From: Hahella chejuensis KCTC 2396
GTDB lineage: Bacteria; Pseudomonadota; Gammaproteobacteria; Pseudomonadales; Oleiphilaceae
Length of the DNA stretch: 64,000 bases
Assembly: GCF_000012985.1 (NCBI RefSeq)
Contig: NC_007645.1
Span: 4,796,581 to 4,860,580, forward strand
Reading direction: 5' to 3'
In this document: piece after piece, positions 8,120 through 16,352 of the stretch
Layout: the number at the start of each line of letters is the position of its first letter
Numbering within the stretch: the first letter of the stretch is position 1
The notes under the pieces: generated by a model
Told to the model about the DNA's origin: nothing
The model's database searches: none
What the model saw: the letters and a program-made list of their open reading frames with translations, nothing else
Program-made: the position numbers and the translations under genes

Positions 8120-9733
8120 ATGACGCGTATAAAAACCAGTCTATTTTTGCTGATCCTAATTCTTGCTTCCGGCTTTTCCGTATCCTTGTACTCCCGTAAT
8201 CAGGAGACCGAAAAACTACAAAATTATCAGGGCACTTATGAATGCTCCCCCGGCGCCATTTACGACCCCGCATCCATAGAAGAAGTGCAGGACATCGTCC
8301 GTAACGCGCTGGTCGAAGGCCGCACTGTTATGACCGGCAACCGCAAGTTCGCCAGTCAGATTGACGCCGCCTGCACCCAGGACGGCGAAGTTCAGATCAC
8401 CTTGAAAAACATGGACAAGGTAGTGTCTTTTGACGCCAGCTCTAAAACCATCACCGTACAGGCGGGAATGCGCTTTAACGATTTGAACGAGTTCCTGCGC
8501 AGCCAGGAGCTGGCGGTGAATATGGTGACGGAACTCGGCACTTTCACCATTGGCGGCATGCTCGGCAGCGGCACCCACGGCTCAACCCTGAGCAAACCCA
8601 GCAATATGATCGCCGATTACGTGACAGAGCTGAAAATCGTCGACGGCCTTGGCGACGTGCGCACGCTTACAGGCGAACAACTTAACGCCGCCCGGGTGAA
8701 TCTTGGCGTGCTCGGCGTGGTGGTGGAAGTGACCATTCAACTGGAAGAAGCCTTTAAAGTCGCCGCCAGCGTGCAAGGCTTCCGCTTCGACGACAAGCTG
8801 GAAGACGTTATTCTCAACATCGCCCGCAGCAACTACTCCGCCAATATCGCCTGGTTTCCCGGTCTCGGCAGATACACCGTCACCACCTACAATCCTGTTC
8901 CCTTGGATACGCCCGGAAACGCCTATAACGCTCAAGCCGACGTTTCCGATGTGCAGGAATTTTTCTTCGGATTACTGTTCGACGCACTGCACGAAGTGCC
9001 TGGGTCCGGCCTGCAATGCCTTGCGGCGGCGGTCAGATTCAGCAGCCGCTCCACGTCCTATTATCGCGATGTGGATACAGGGAAAGTACTCGAATCTCCC
9101 GTTGGCTACTCCGACCGCATGCAATATTTCAAATGCAAAGACCCCGACAAATGTATTTGGGATCGCCTGCCTATCGCTTTGCAGGAAGTCGCCATCCCTA
9201 TTGACGACTTACCTTCGTGGATCGCAGACGTTAGAAAAGTTCTCGCCGCGCATCCACGCACCTGCTTTCCTCTAAACGGCATTTACTTTCGTTTCGGAAA
9301 AGCCTCTCCCAGCTATCTGGGCATGAACGCCGGGCGCGATTCCGCTTACCTGGGCATCGAATATACGCTGAGACAGGAAGGCGCGGCGGTTCCCAAAAAC
9401 TACTTCGTTAACCTTGAAATAGAACAAATGTCCTTACGTAAATATCACGCACGGCCGCATTGGGGAAAAAACTCCGTGACTATATTTGAGGACATGCCCA
9501 CACGCTATCCAAAATGGAATGATTTTCTCGCCTTTAAAGCGGAAGTCGACCCTTACAATATTTTCACAAATCCATTCTGGCGCAGAGTCAGCGGAGAAGA
9601 TCCCCTCGACAATTATTTAACCCCGGGCTGCAATGCAAGAGGCGAATGTTATTGTCAATCAGATGAACATTGCGCAGCGGGAACCTCCTGCACCTCCGGA
9701 GCCTACTACGGCGACGCTAATATATGTCGATAA
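8120..9733 (+). CDS. FAD-linked oxidoreductase, aldono-lactone oxidase-like
   Basis: A 537-residue flavoprotein. Residues 40-210 form a PCMH-type FAD domain (IYDPASIEEVQDIV, then GSGTHGS at about 150-155), and the C-terminal half has the ARPHWGKN motif of the D-arabinono-lactone/L-gulono-lactone oxidase group. It probably oxidises a sugar lactone or related alcohol using O2. A hydrophobic segment (residues 7-24) acts as a signal or anchor. The last about 40 residues are cysteine-rich (CNARGECYCQSDEHC), an extension suggesting disulphides and secretion. I chose ATG 8120, preceded by TTGGAGAACGAAC; the frame is open to 8069 but lacks a ribosome site there. A terminator follows. Confidence 0.85.
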   Translation: MTRIKTSLFLLILILASGFSVSLYSRNQETEKLQNYQGTYECSPGAIYDPASIEEVQDIVRNALVEGRTVMTGNRKFASQIDAACTQDGEVQITLKNMDKVVSFDASSKTITVQAGMRFNDLNEFLRSQELAVNMVTELGTFTIGGMLGSGTHGSTLSKPSNMIADYVTELKIVDGLGDVRTLTGEQLNAARVNLGVLGVVVEVTIQLEEAFKVAASVQGFRFDDKLEDVILNIARSNYSANIAWFPGLGRYTVTTYNPVPLDTPGNAYNAQADVSDVQEFFFGLLFDALHEVPGSGLQCLAAAVRFSSRSTSYYRDVDTGKVLESPVGYSDRMQYFKCKDPDKCIWDRLPIALQEVAIPIDDLPSWIADVRKVLAAHPRTCFPLNGIYFRFGKASPSYLGMNAGRDSAYLGIEYTLRQEGAAVPKNYFVNLEIEQMSLRKYHARPHWGKNSVTIFEDMPTRYPKWNDFLAFKAEVDPYNIFTNPFWRRVSGEDPLDNYLTPGCNARGECYCQSDEHCAAGTSCTSGAYYGDANICR

Positions 9734-9771
9734 AGAAATATATATAACGATGTATTAATGAGGCAAAAGAG

Positions 9772-9809
9772 CCGCCGGTTACGTCAGCTCAATATATGTA
9801 CGCCGGCGG
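9772..9809 (+). terminator. Rho-independent terminator after the flavin oxidase
   Basis: CCGCCGG (9772-9778) pairs with CCGGCGG (9803-9809), with further pairing inside through TTACGT/ACG, followed by a T-run. It closes the carotenoid-oxygenase/oxidase transcript. Confidence 0.8.
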
Positions 9810-9883
9810 TTTTTCAACCTCAATAGAACTAGACCAAAAGATATAAATCTTTTTATGGATAGCAATTTTCCCGGAGATTGAAA

Positions 9884-10918
9884 ATGATATTACGCGCCTT
9901 AACTGTATTAATGACTTTGTTCATTAATTACGCCGCCGCCACGACTTTGGACGATATTAAGCCACATTCGCCCACGCAAAGTCCTTGGAACGAACAGTGG
10001 TTTTATTACATAAACGACCCTGAAGCAGGCTATATAAAGGTGAGCCTGCAGACTTATATCTTGGGCGATTCACCCAGTCTGCAGGAGAAAGGCTACGTTC
10101 ACGTCGTGTTTACGCCCCTGGAAGGCGCAACCAGAGTGTACGACTATTTTTTTGACGACGTGCAGTTATCGGGCGGAAACCCAGAGGATGCATATGCGTT
10201 CAGCTACCGCATCCCTGGCGTAGTGGAAGCCGACCAGGACCACATTGAGTTGACGCTTCCCGACCTGTACTTCGCATCCGAGCGGATTGGCCCTCACGAG
10301 CATTACTGGGGCTGGCCAAACCCTGGCGCTACGCCATTCGGACTTATTGGTGAATTACCCTTTATAGAGAATCGCTGGTTCGTATTCAGTCTCGGCACCC
10401 TGACCCATTATTCATACAGCGATCAGTACGTCTCTCATGAAGGTCAGGCGACAGCCTATATTGATAAACTATGGACCACAAATCAGGGGAAAGGCTTCGC
10501 TTATATAATGGCGACGTCTGACAATGTCAGATTAATGTTTTCGGGCGGCGAGGACGGAGGCGTCCCCCTGGAGCTCTGGGCGGGCAAGTATAGGTCCTCA
10601 ACATCAAACGTGACATTTTATCCGTCACTGGAGGGGTTGAGCGTCCATAAGACCTTGAATGCATGCTCCGGTGAAATAACAGTTGAATTTAGTAAACTTA
10701 CGCATAAACTTGTGCTCCACGCCAAAGCCGACCAAGAAGATTTTTACGACTCGGAAATGCCGTCAGTTATCGTTTTTAAGGCGGAAAAGCCAGTCATGAA
10801 AACGATGAACGCAGAGTTATCGATCGACTTATACCATTTTAATAAACTGGTGGAGAAAACACATTTGCCACAGGGGATTTTGGAGTTTGGCGGAGATTGG
10901 TATTGCCGTCGCAAATAA
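9884..10918 (+). CDS. Exported hypothetical protein, possible AttH/tocopherol-cyclase-like barrel
   Basis: A 344-residue protein with a signal peptide ending near AAATTL. The mature part is rich in beta-strands and aromatic residues. The early NEQWFYYI motif, the central HYWGWPNPGATPFG and the later RWFVFSLG weakly recall lipocalin-like AttH/carotenoid hydratase/tocopherol cyclase proteins. Four Cys-poor domains suit the periplasm. I chose ATG 9884 with CCGGAGA seven bases upstream over a TTG six bases earlier. It follows a terminator, so it is probably a separate unit. It is more AT-rich than the genes before it. If the fold guess is right it could share hydrophobic substrates with the upstream oxygenase, but that is inference. 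Confidence 0.65.
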   Translation: MILRALTVLMTLFINYAAATTLDDIKPHSPTQSPWNEQWFYYINDPEAGYIKVSLQTYILGDSPSLQEKGYVHVVFTPLEGATRVYDYFFDDVQLSGGNPEDAYAFSYRIPGVVEADQDHIELTLPDLYFASERIGPHEHYWGWPNPGATPFGLIGELPFIENRWFVFSLGTLTHYSYSDQYVSHEGQATAYIDKLWTTNQGKGFAYIMATSDNVRLMFSGGEDGGVPLELWAGKYRSSTSNVTFYPSLEGLSVHKTLNACSGEITVEFSKLTHKLVLHAKADQEDFYDSEMPSVIVFKAEKPVMKTMNAELSIDLYHFNKLVEKTHLPQGILEFGGDWYCRRK

Positions 10919-11234
10919 ACAATCTAATTGAAAATATGGCTAAATGTCCGATTTACGGAATACAAAATAATCGTTAGTTTAGTCGCCGTTCCTCATTCTT
11001 AGTTTTATTTAATAAAAAATATGTAATCTGATCACTGTATAGTTAGCCGAACATGTACGGAGTTGGGTCACAACGTAATAAGCAGTCACCAAATCAGTGC
11101 ATTTATAGCACTGTGGAATGTACGCATATATATAAATAAGCGCAGTTTATGTTGTGGCCCGGAAAATGCCTTTATAAAGAGAGTCTAGCAGGCCGGAATC
11201 CTGTTTCACCGGCGTCCAGGAGGAGTTACTGATC
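10919..11234. promoter_or_regulatory. AT-rich leader region of the EPS locus
   Basis: 316 bases rich in A+T before the first EPS gene. It must contain the locus promoter, but I cannot single out boxes with confidence. There is no JUMPstart/ops element. The strong ribosome site AGGAGGAG lies just upstream of the ATG at 11235. Confidence 0.4.
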
Positions 11235-12689
11235 ATGGGAATCTTTCAATTTAGCGGTTCGAAGACAGAACCGGAGCTAAGCTCTGGCATGTCGCCACTT
11301 ATTCGGCCGCAATATTCAAAAATTCTCGCTCTATTTCGCGCAATTGATAGCTTGGCTATCCATTTTTGCTTGCTGGGAACGTTAGCGCTTTTTGGCGTGA
11401 CCTGGAATGAGTCCTATTCCTGGCTAAGCATTATGTTCGTTATTACGTTCGGCTTCTGCGCAGAAATTAGCCAGATTTACTATCTTATGCGCGGGCTCAC
11501 CACCGGTAAGCTTGCATGGTATATCGTCAGATCCTGGATGTTCGCGTTAGTGCTGATATCGCCTTTCGCTATCCTGGGCCTGTTGCCGAACATTGATCTG
11601 GAAGCGCTTGCGTACTGGGCCATCGCCGTACCAGCCACCTTGGTCAGTCTTCATCTATTGCGTCGCATCGCGCTGTTCAGCATCCGCAGACGCAACGTCA
11701 GCTCCAAGCGCGTGGGCATTGTTGGGGCCACCACTCTGGGCGTCAGACTCTACGACTCTTTGAGCAATATGCCCTGGCTTGGTTATAAACTCGCAGGTTT
11801 TTACGACGACCGTATAGACATGACGGATTTGACCCGTCGCGTCACCATCGAAGAAAAGGCCCTTTGCGGCGGTTTTGACAAGCTCTATGAGGATGTTCAC
11901 AGCGGTAAGGTGGACACCATTTACATCACTCTGCCGATGTGCGCAGAGCGTAGAATTAAAGACATGATGGACAGACTCGCGGACACAACCGTTACCGCTT
12001 ATGTCATTCCTGACTTCTTCAGCTTCAACTTGCTGTATTCTCGCCTGACCACTATTCGCGGCATTCCCGCTATCAGCGTTTACGACTCGCCACTGGTGGA
12101 TCACGGCTTCGCCAAGCGCATGACAGATATCGCACTGGGCCTGTTCTTTATAATGGTGACAGCAATCCCGATGCTGATTATCGCGGCGGCGGTGAAAATC
12201 ACGTCTCCCGGTCCTGTCCTGTTCAAGCAGACGCGTTACGGGATTGGCGGCGGCCCTATCAAGGTCTGGAAATTCCGCTCAATGACAGTTTGTCAGGACG
12301 GCGACAACATCCAGCAGGCCACCAAAAATGACGCCAGACTGACCAGGATCGGCGGCTTCCTGCGCCGTACTTCACTGGACGAACTCCCCCAGTTCTTTAA
12401 CGTTCTGGGAGGCAGCATGTCTATTGTCGGCCCTCGCCCACACGCCGTTGCGCACAATGAGTATTATCGCCAGCACATCAAAGGCTACATGCTGCGTCAC
12501 AAGGTCAAACCCGGCATTACAGGTTTAGCGCAGGTTAACGGTTTCCGCGGCGAGACAGCGGAAATGAAAGATATGTCCGGCCGCATCTGGTATGACTTGG
12601 AGTACATTCGCCACTGGTCTCTGGGCATGGACTTCAAGATCATATTCATGACCGTCTTTAAAGGTTTTGTGGGCAAAAAAGCTTACTAA
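11235..12689 (+). CDS. Undecaprenyl-phosphate sugar phosphotransferase (WbaP/WcaJ type)
   Basis: A 484-residue polyprenyl glycosylphosphotransferase that should start the EPS repeat unit by moving a hexose-1-phosphate, probably glucose or galactose, onto undecaprenyl phosphate at the inner membrane. The N-terminal half has four to five membrane spans and a CoA-binding-like domain. The C-terminal catalytic part has a membrane helix, FKQTRYG, VWKFRSM, RRTSLDELPQFFNVL and SIVGPRPHA, all diagnostic. Length matches WcaJ. It is the first gene of the locus with a strong ribosome site, and is followed by about 740 non-coding bases, so it is separated from the rest. Confidence 0.95.
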   Translation: MGIFQFSGSKTEPELSSGMSPLIRPQYSKILALFRAIDSLAIHFCLLGTLALFGVTWNESYSWLSIMFVITFGFCAEISQIYYLMRGLTTGKLAWYIVRSWMFALVLISPFAILGLLPNIDLEALAYWAIAVPATLVSLHLLRRIALFSIRRRNVSSKRVGIVGATTLGVRLYDSLSNMPWLGYKLAGFYDDRIDMTDLTRRVTIEEKALCGGFDKLYEDVHSGKVDTIYITLPMCAERRIKDMMDRLADTTVTAYVIPDFFSFNLLYSRLTTIRGIPAISVYDSPLVDHGFAKRMTDIALGLFFIMVTAIPMLIIAAAVKITSPGPVLFKQTRYGIGGGPIKVWKFRSMTVCQDGDNIQQATKNDARLTRIGGFLRRTSLDELPQFFNVLGGSMSIVGPRPHAVAHNEYYRQHIKGYMLRHKVKPGITGLAQVNGFRGETAEMKDMSGRIWYDLEYIRHWSLGMDFKIIFMTVFKGFVGKKAY

Positions 12690-12705
12690 AACCGCACCGA
12701 ATTCA

Positions 12706-12733
12706 GGCCTTTTCCGTCAACTCGGGAAAGGCC
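12706..12733 (+). terminator. Hairpin after the initiating transferase gene
   Basis: GGCCTTTTCC pairs with GGAAAGGCC with one bulged T, 17 bases past the stop codon. There is no T-run, so it is only a possible terminator. Confidence 0.4.
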
Positions 12734-12937
12734 GCCCTCTCTCCCACACACATCACGTCCATTCCTGCAAAAGCTTTGTAATTTCAACAAATAAACGCCG
12801 CGCACTCCGTAGTGCTCAGTGATGGATTTGGCTACCCACCAACCTAATCACACCCACCTCAATGTCCACATGGGCGCCAGCCATCTCAGTATCCACATTC
12901 AAGCCAATCAACCACTAGATAACCTCCCCCCTACCTC

Positions 12938-12990
12938 TCATTCCTTCTCATTCCTTCTCATTCCTTCTCATTCCTTCTCATTCCTTCTCA
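12938..12990. repeat. Tandem array of the decamer TCATTCCTTC
   Basis: Five perfect head-to-tail copies (12938-12987), then a decayed sixth (TCAATCCTGC). It is pure pyrimidine apart from one A per unit. It lies in non-coding DNA, so copy-number change would not shift a known gene. Confidence 0.9.
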
Positions 12991-13127
12991 TTCCTTCTCA
13001 ATCCTGCGCCCCGCCTACGGCACAAACAACAAGATGAAACTACAGATACAAACAGAGTTTATAACGCCCGTTGTCAGGCTCAGCCGACAGGTAAGGAACA
13101 AGCAATATAAAGAAGCGCGCTCCAATA

Positions 13128-13280
13128 TATTAATCAGGCTGACAAATAGCTTCCTTCTATTTGTCAGCAACGACAGGGCCGGCACATGTCAGGCCCTGTC
13201 TCCCGCGGCTAGCCGCCGCGCAGGCGCATCCATGCGCCTGACTATCAACATGCCAATATCATTGCCATGTCAATATAAAT
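13128..13280 (+). repeat. Dispersed hairpin repeat, copy B (complete)
   Basis: Same unit order as copy A: TATTAATCAGGC; stem 1 GCTGACAAATAG/CTATTTGTCAGC (13138-13149 and 13157-13168, perfect); stem 2 with 9-bp arms GACAGGGCC/GGCCCTGTC; stem 3 CGCGGC/GCCGCG; stem 4 AGGCGCAT/ATGCGCCT; then the CATGCCAATATCATTGCCATG tail seen in copy A, with a minor difference. It lies between convergent genes, like copy A. Confidence 0.85.
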
Positions 13281-13381
13281 GAAGAAGCGGCGAAAACCCG
13301 CCCGTCAGCCACCCCACCCTATATATAGACGCTAGTTGATAGAAAACAACACTCGAGCACGATATATATCCCGCGCATAAA

Positions 13382-13405
13382 AAAGCCCGCATACAAGCGG
13401 GCTTT
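13382..13405 (-). terminator. Terminator of the export-module operon
   Basis: AAAGCCCGC pairs perfectly with GCGGGCTTT around a 6-base loop; on the minus strand it is followed by a T-run. It lies 24 bases past the stop of the Wzc-like gene. Confidence 0.85.
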
Positions 13406-13428
13406 GTGAATTATTTTACTGGAGCAAC

Positions 13429-15717
13429 CTACACTCCGGTTGGCTCAACCCGGCGTTTGGTTTTCGCTGCAGTAACGCCGCTCTCTTTGAGCGGATAGGT
13501 GTTGTAGGAAGAGTAATGAATATATTCATGCTGATTCTTACGCTTCGCCACATCTATCTGGTTCAGCACCGCTCCCACAAGATTGGCGTTAACTTCGCGC
13601 AGACGTTTGATGCCTTTCTGAATCAGCGGCGCTGGCGTATCTTCCGATTTGATGATGTACACCACCGCATCGGAATAAGAGGATAACACCAACGAATCAC
13701 TCACCGCCTGGGTGGGCCCAGAGTCAATAATGATGCGATCATAGCGCTTCTTCAGCACCGCCAACACCAGGTGAAAACGGTTACTGGAAATCATCTCCAA
13801 CGGATTGCTGGGCTGAGTTCCCGCCGTCAGTACGCTGGCCTTAGTGCCATTGAGACGGTGCAGGCAGTGCTCCACTTCCGCCGTACCGGCGACCAGATCC
13901 GACAATCCCGGAGTATCCAGCGGCAGCCCAATCGACTTGGCCAGCATAGAGCGACGCATATCGCCGTCTATCAACAGCACTTTTTCAGTCTGCCCCAACG
14001 CTTCCGCCAGGTTCAACGCTACTGTGGTTTTACCTTCTCCCGGAACGGTGGAAGTCACCAGAATAACTTTATAGGGCTGATCCACCCGTGACAGTATCAA
14101 GCTGGTGCGCAGACTGCGAATGGACTCCGCAAAGTGGCTATGCATTGAGGACAGGAAGCCTTCAAAAGCCGCCTTTGATTTCTTGCTTTTCACTAGCGGC
14201 AGCAGACCAAGCACAGGCAAACGGAATTTTTCCTCAATATCAGCCGTGCTGCGAATAGTGTTATCCAGTGCGTCGCGGATGAAAGCGCGCACGATACCCA
14301 ACCCAAAGCCAGCCATGATCAACATCAGGAAAATCATTCTTTTATTTGGCTTGTAGGGTGAACCCGGAGGAATCGCAGAATCGATGATACGCGCATGCGC
14401 CGCTTGCAACCCCGTCGCTTCATGCGTCTCTTTGGCGCGGGACATAAACAGGTCATAAAGCTTACGGTTGGTCTCAACCTCTCTTTCCAGCTCACGCAAC
14501 TGGAATTCCTTCCTGTTTACGCCCTGCAAACTATTCTTCGCCTGGTCAAGCTGTCTGGCGATGGAACGCTCATTCTCCACAGAAATCTTGTAGGCGGACT
14601 CAATCCCCCTTGCGGCGCGCTGCAACTGCGTTTCCAACTCTGACTTGATGGACTTCAGCTCCGCCATCGCAGAAATCATTTTAGGATGCTTCTCACCGTA
14701 ACGTTTGCTCAATTCATCCACTTTACGCTGCGCATCGTCCTGCCTCTCCTTCAGAGAGCGCACCAGCGGGTTTTCCAGAATCGCCGGCAGCTCCAACAGA
14801 TATTCAGGGGGCGGCGTTTCGCCAAAGATCGTCATCTGCTGATATACGTTGGCGGCTTCCATACGCACGCGGCGCGCTTCCACATTACGCTCGGTCAGCT
14901 TGGACAGCTCTTCCGCATTCAGGGTTTTAACCCCTTTGACATCCACCAGCTTCTCCGCTTCGCGGAATTCCTGCAGGCGCTTCTCTGATTCACGCAGTTT
15001 TTCACGCAGCCCTTCCAGGCTCTCTCCCAGCCACATGGTGGCCTTCTCTGTCAGCGCCATTTTCGCCGCCAGATGGCTTTCTATAAACTGCGTCGCCGTG
15101 GCGTTGGAGATCAGCGCCGCCAGTTTCGGGTCTCTGGCGTCAAAGCGAACTTTAACCAATTGCGTGTTGCGCACCGGATCAATCGTCAACCGCGACATAA
15201 AGATGCCGACTACCGCTTCAAACTTAGCCTTTTCAGAAAGCGGCTTTTTATTGATACGCAGGAAATCGAGCATCTCCGGCTCAAACGGCCACACAGACTC
15301 AATCTGCTCCAGCGGAACCCATTCTTTCCAGTTGAAGGCCTTTTGGCGGAATGGATCAAACTCAGGCATATTGACCAACTCCAGCCGCGTCACCACTTCT
15401 TCAGCCAGACTGCGGGAACGCAGAATCTCGTATTGGGTTTGCAGATATTCCTGATTGTTGCTGTTCAGGCCATAAACATCCTGAATATTGATAACTTTGG
15501 GCTGGTTGTTTTCAATCAACACGGTGGTGGTCGCCTGATACATCGGTTTGATGTACTTCAGCGCCACATAGCCGACGCCTCCCGCCAGCAAGACCAAAAA
15601 CACGATGCCCCACTTGTATTCAAGAATAGCGTTCCAATAACGTCGAAGATCGATGATCTCTTTGTCGCCGGGCGTGTCCGCCAGATGTCGCGGCGGCGTT
15701 GATCTTAAGTTATCCAT
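13429..15717 (-). CDS. Wzc/GumC-type polysaccharide co-polymerase and tyrosine autokinase
   Basis: A 762-residue inner-membrane protein controlling EPS chain length and export. Two membrane spans (about 37-55 and 440-460) bracket a long coiled-coil periplasmic domain of the Wzz/GNVR type. The C-terminal BY-kinase has Walker A STVPGEGKTT, Walker A' LLIDGDMRR and Walker B IIIDSGPT, then a tyrosine-containing tail (HEYIHYSSYNTY) for autophosphorylation. It starts directly after the stop of the OPX gene with no gap, so the two are translationally linked. No cognate Wzb low-molecular-weight phosphatase is present in the locus. Confidence 0.95.
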   Translation of the reverse strand: MDNLRSTPPRHLADTPGDKEIIDLRRYWNAILEYKWGIVFLVLLAGGVGYVALKYIKPMYQATTTVLIENNQPKVINIQDVYGLNSNNQEYLQTQYEILRSRSLAEEVVTRLELVNMPEFDPFRQKAFNWKEWVPLEQIESVWPFEPEMLDFLRINKKPLSEKAKFEAVVGIFMSRLTIDPVRNTQLVKVRFDARDPKLAALISNATATQFIESHLAAKMALTEKATMWLGESLEGLREKLRESEKRLQEFREAEKLVDVKGVKTLNAEELSKLTERNVEARRVRMEAANVYQQMTIFGETPPPEYLLELPAILENPLVRSLKERQDDAQRKVDELSKRYGEKHPKMISAMAELKSIKSELETQLQRAARGIESAYKISVENERSIARQLDQAKNSLQGVNRKEFQLRELEREVETNRKLYDLFMSRAKETHEATGLQAAHARIIDSAIPPGSPYKPNKRMIFLMLIMAGFGLGIVRAFIRDALDNTIRSTADIEEKFRLPVLGLLPLVKSKKSKAAFEGFLSSMHSHFAESIRSLRTSLILSRVDQPYKVILVTSTVPGEGKTTVALNLAEALGQTEKVLLIDGDMRRSMLAKSIGLPLDTPGLSDLVAGTAEVEHCLHRLNGTKASVLTAGTQPSNPLEMISSNRFHLVLAVLKKRYDRIIIDSGPTQAVSDSLVLSSYSDAVVYIIKSEDTPAPLIQKGIKRLREVNANLVGAVLNQIDVAKRKNQHEYIHYSSYNTYPLKESGVTAAKTKRRVEPTGV

Positions 15718-16293
15718 TTAAAAGAAACTCTCTTCCACAATAATAATGTCCCCTGGATGTATGCGAGTGCTCTGGTCCGCAGGACGCTGGGTTTGATTCG
15801 GATCGTTTTCGGAAATGATAAAAATCTTGTTCTTGTTTGCGCGGTTGGTGAAACCGCCAGCTAATGACGCAGCCTTACGCACGGTCAAGCCAGGCTGATA
15901 GGAAAAACCGCCCGGATTCTTTACTTCGCCATTAATAAAAAACTTCCTGTATTCCAATATAGTGACGCTGACTTTGGGGTCGACCAAATACCCGTCCCTC
16001 AAACCATTCGCAATCAGCTCCTGCAACCGGCTCACCGTCAAACCAAGCACTTTAATCTCCCCCAGAAAGGGATACGAGACCGTGCCTGCATCGGTGAGCC
16101 GCGCCTCCAGCGTCAGGTCGCTTTCGCCATACACTTGAACACGCACATAATCTCCGGAGCCAAGCGTATAGTCAGACAACCCCTCTTCCGCAAAACTCCG
16201 TTGCGCCGGAATCAATATTGAAGCCAGCAGCATCAAAGCGGATAGAAACACACCGCTGACCATGGCTACCCAATGCTTCCTGTAATGATTCAT
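15718..16293 (-). CDS. Polysaccharide export (OPX) protein, short type
   Basis: A 191-residue exported protein with a Poly_export (PES) domain (residues 38-120: YTLGSGDYVRVQVYG) and one SLBB-like domain (FFINGEVKNPGGF). It probably forms the periplasmic/outer-membrane end of the EPS exporter with the downstream Wzc-like protein. The signal peptide ends at SFAEEG and has no lipobox cysteine. At 191 residues it lacks the C-terminal helix that spans the outer membrane in full-length Wza. It therefore probably needs a separate outer-membrane pore, and the upstream beta-barrel gene is the natural candidate. Confidence 0.93.
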   Translation of the reverse strand: MNHYRKHWVAMVSGVFLSALMLLASILIPAQRSFAEEGLSDYTLGSGDYVRVQVYGESDLTLEARLTDAGTVSYPFLGEIKVLGLTVSRLQELIANGLRDGYLVDPKVSVTILEYRKFFINGEVKNPGGFSYQPGLTVRKAASLAGGFTNRANKNKIFIISENDPNQTQRPADQSTRIHPGDIIIVEESFF

Positions 16294-16352
16294 CCAAACA
16301 CCACACCTGTATAAATTTCGACACGAACAAGATACTTTATCCGCATTTAACT

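Larger units (their letters stand above)
12690..13428. other. Non-coding spacer with tandem repeat, dispersed repeat and terminators
   Basis: 739 bases between two convergent EPS genes. From left to right it holds an imperfect hairpin (12706-12733), a C-rich low-complexity stretch, a decamer array (12938-12990), copy B of the dispersed repeat (13128-13280) and the terminator of the minus-strand export operon (13382-13405). Small ORFs here are low complexity or repeat-derived and are not credible genes. Confidence 0.7.

Noticed and set aside
12938-12990. Possible CRISPR array
   Set aside because: Units are contiguous 10-mers with no spacers and no cas genes nearby.
12819-13282. Two small plus-strand ORFs
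   Set aside because: One is low complexity around the decamer array, the other is encoded by repeat copy B.
13034-13282. Insertion sequence at the dispersed repeats
   Set aside because: No transposase ORF, no target duplication visible around any copy.
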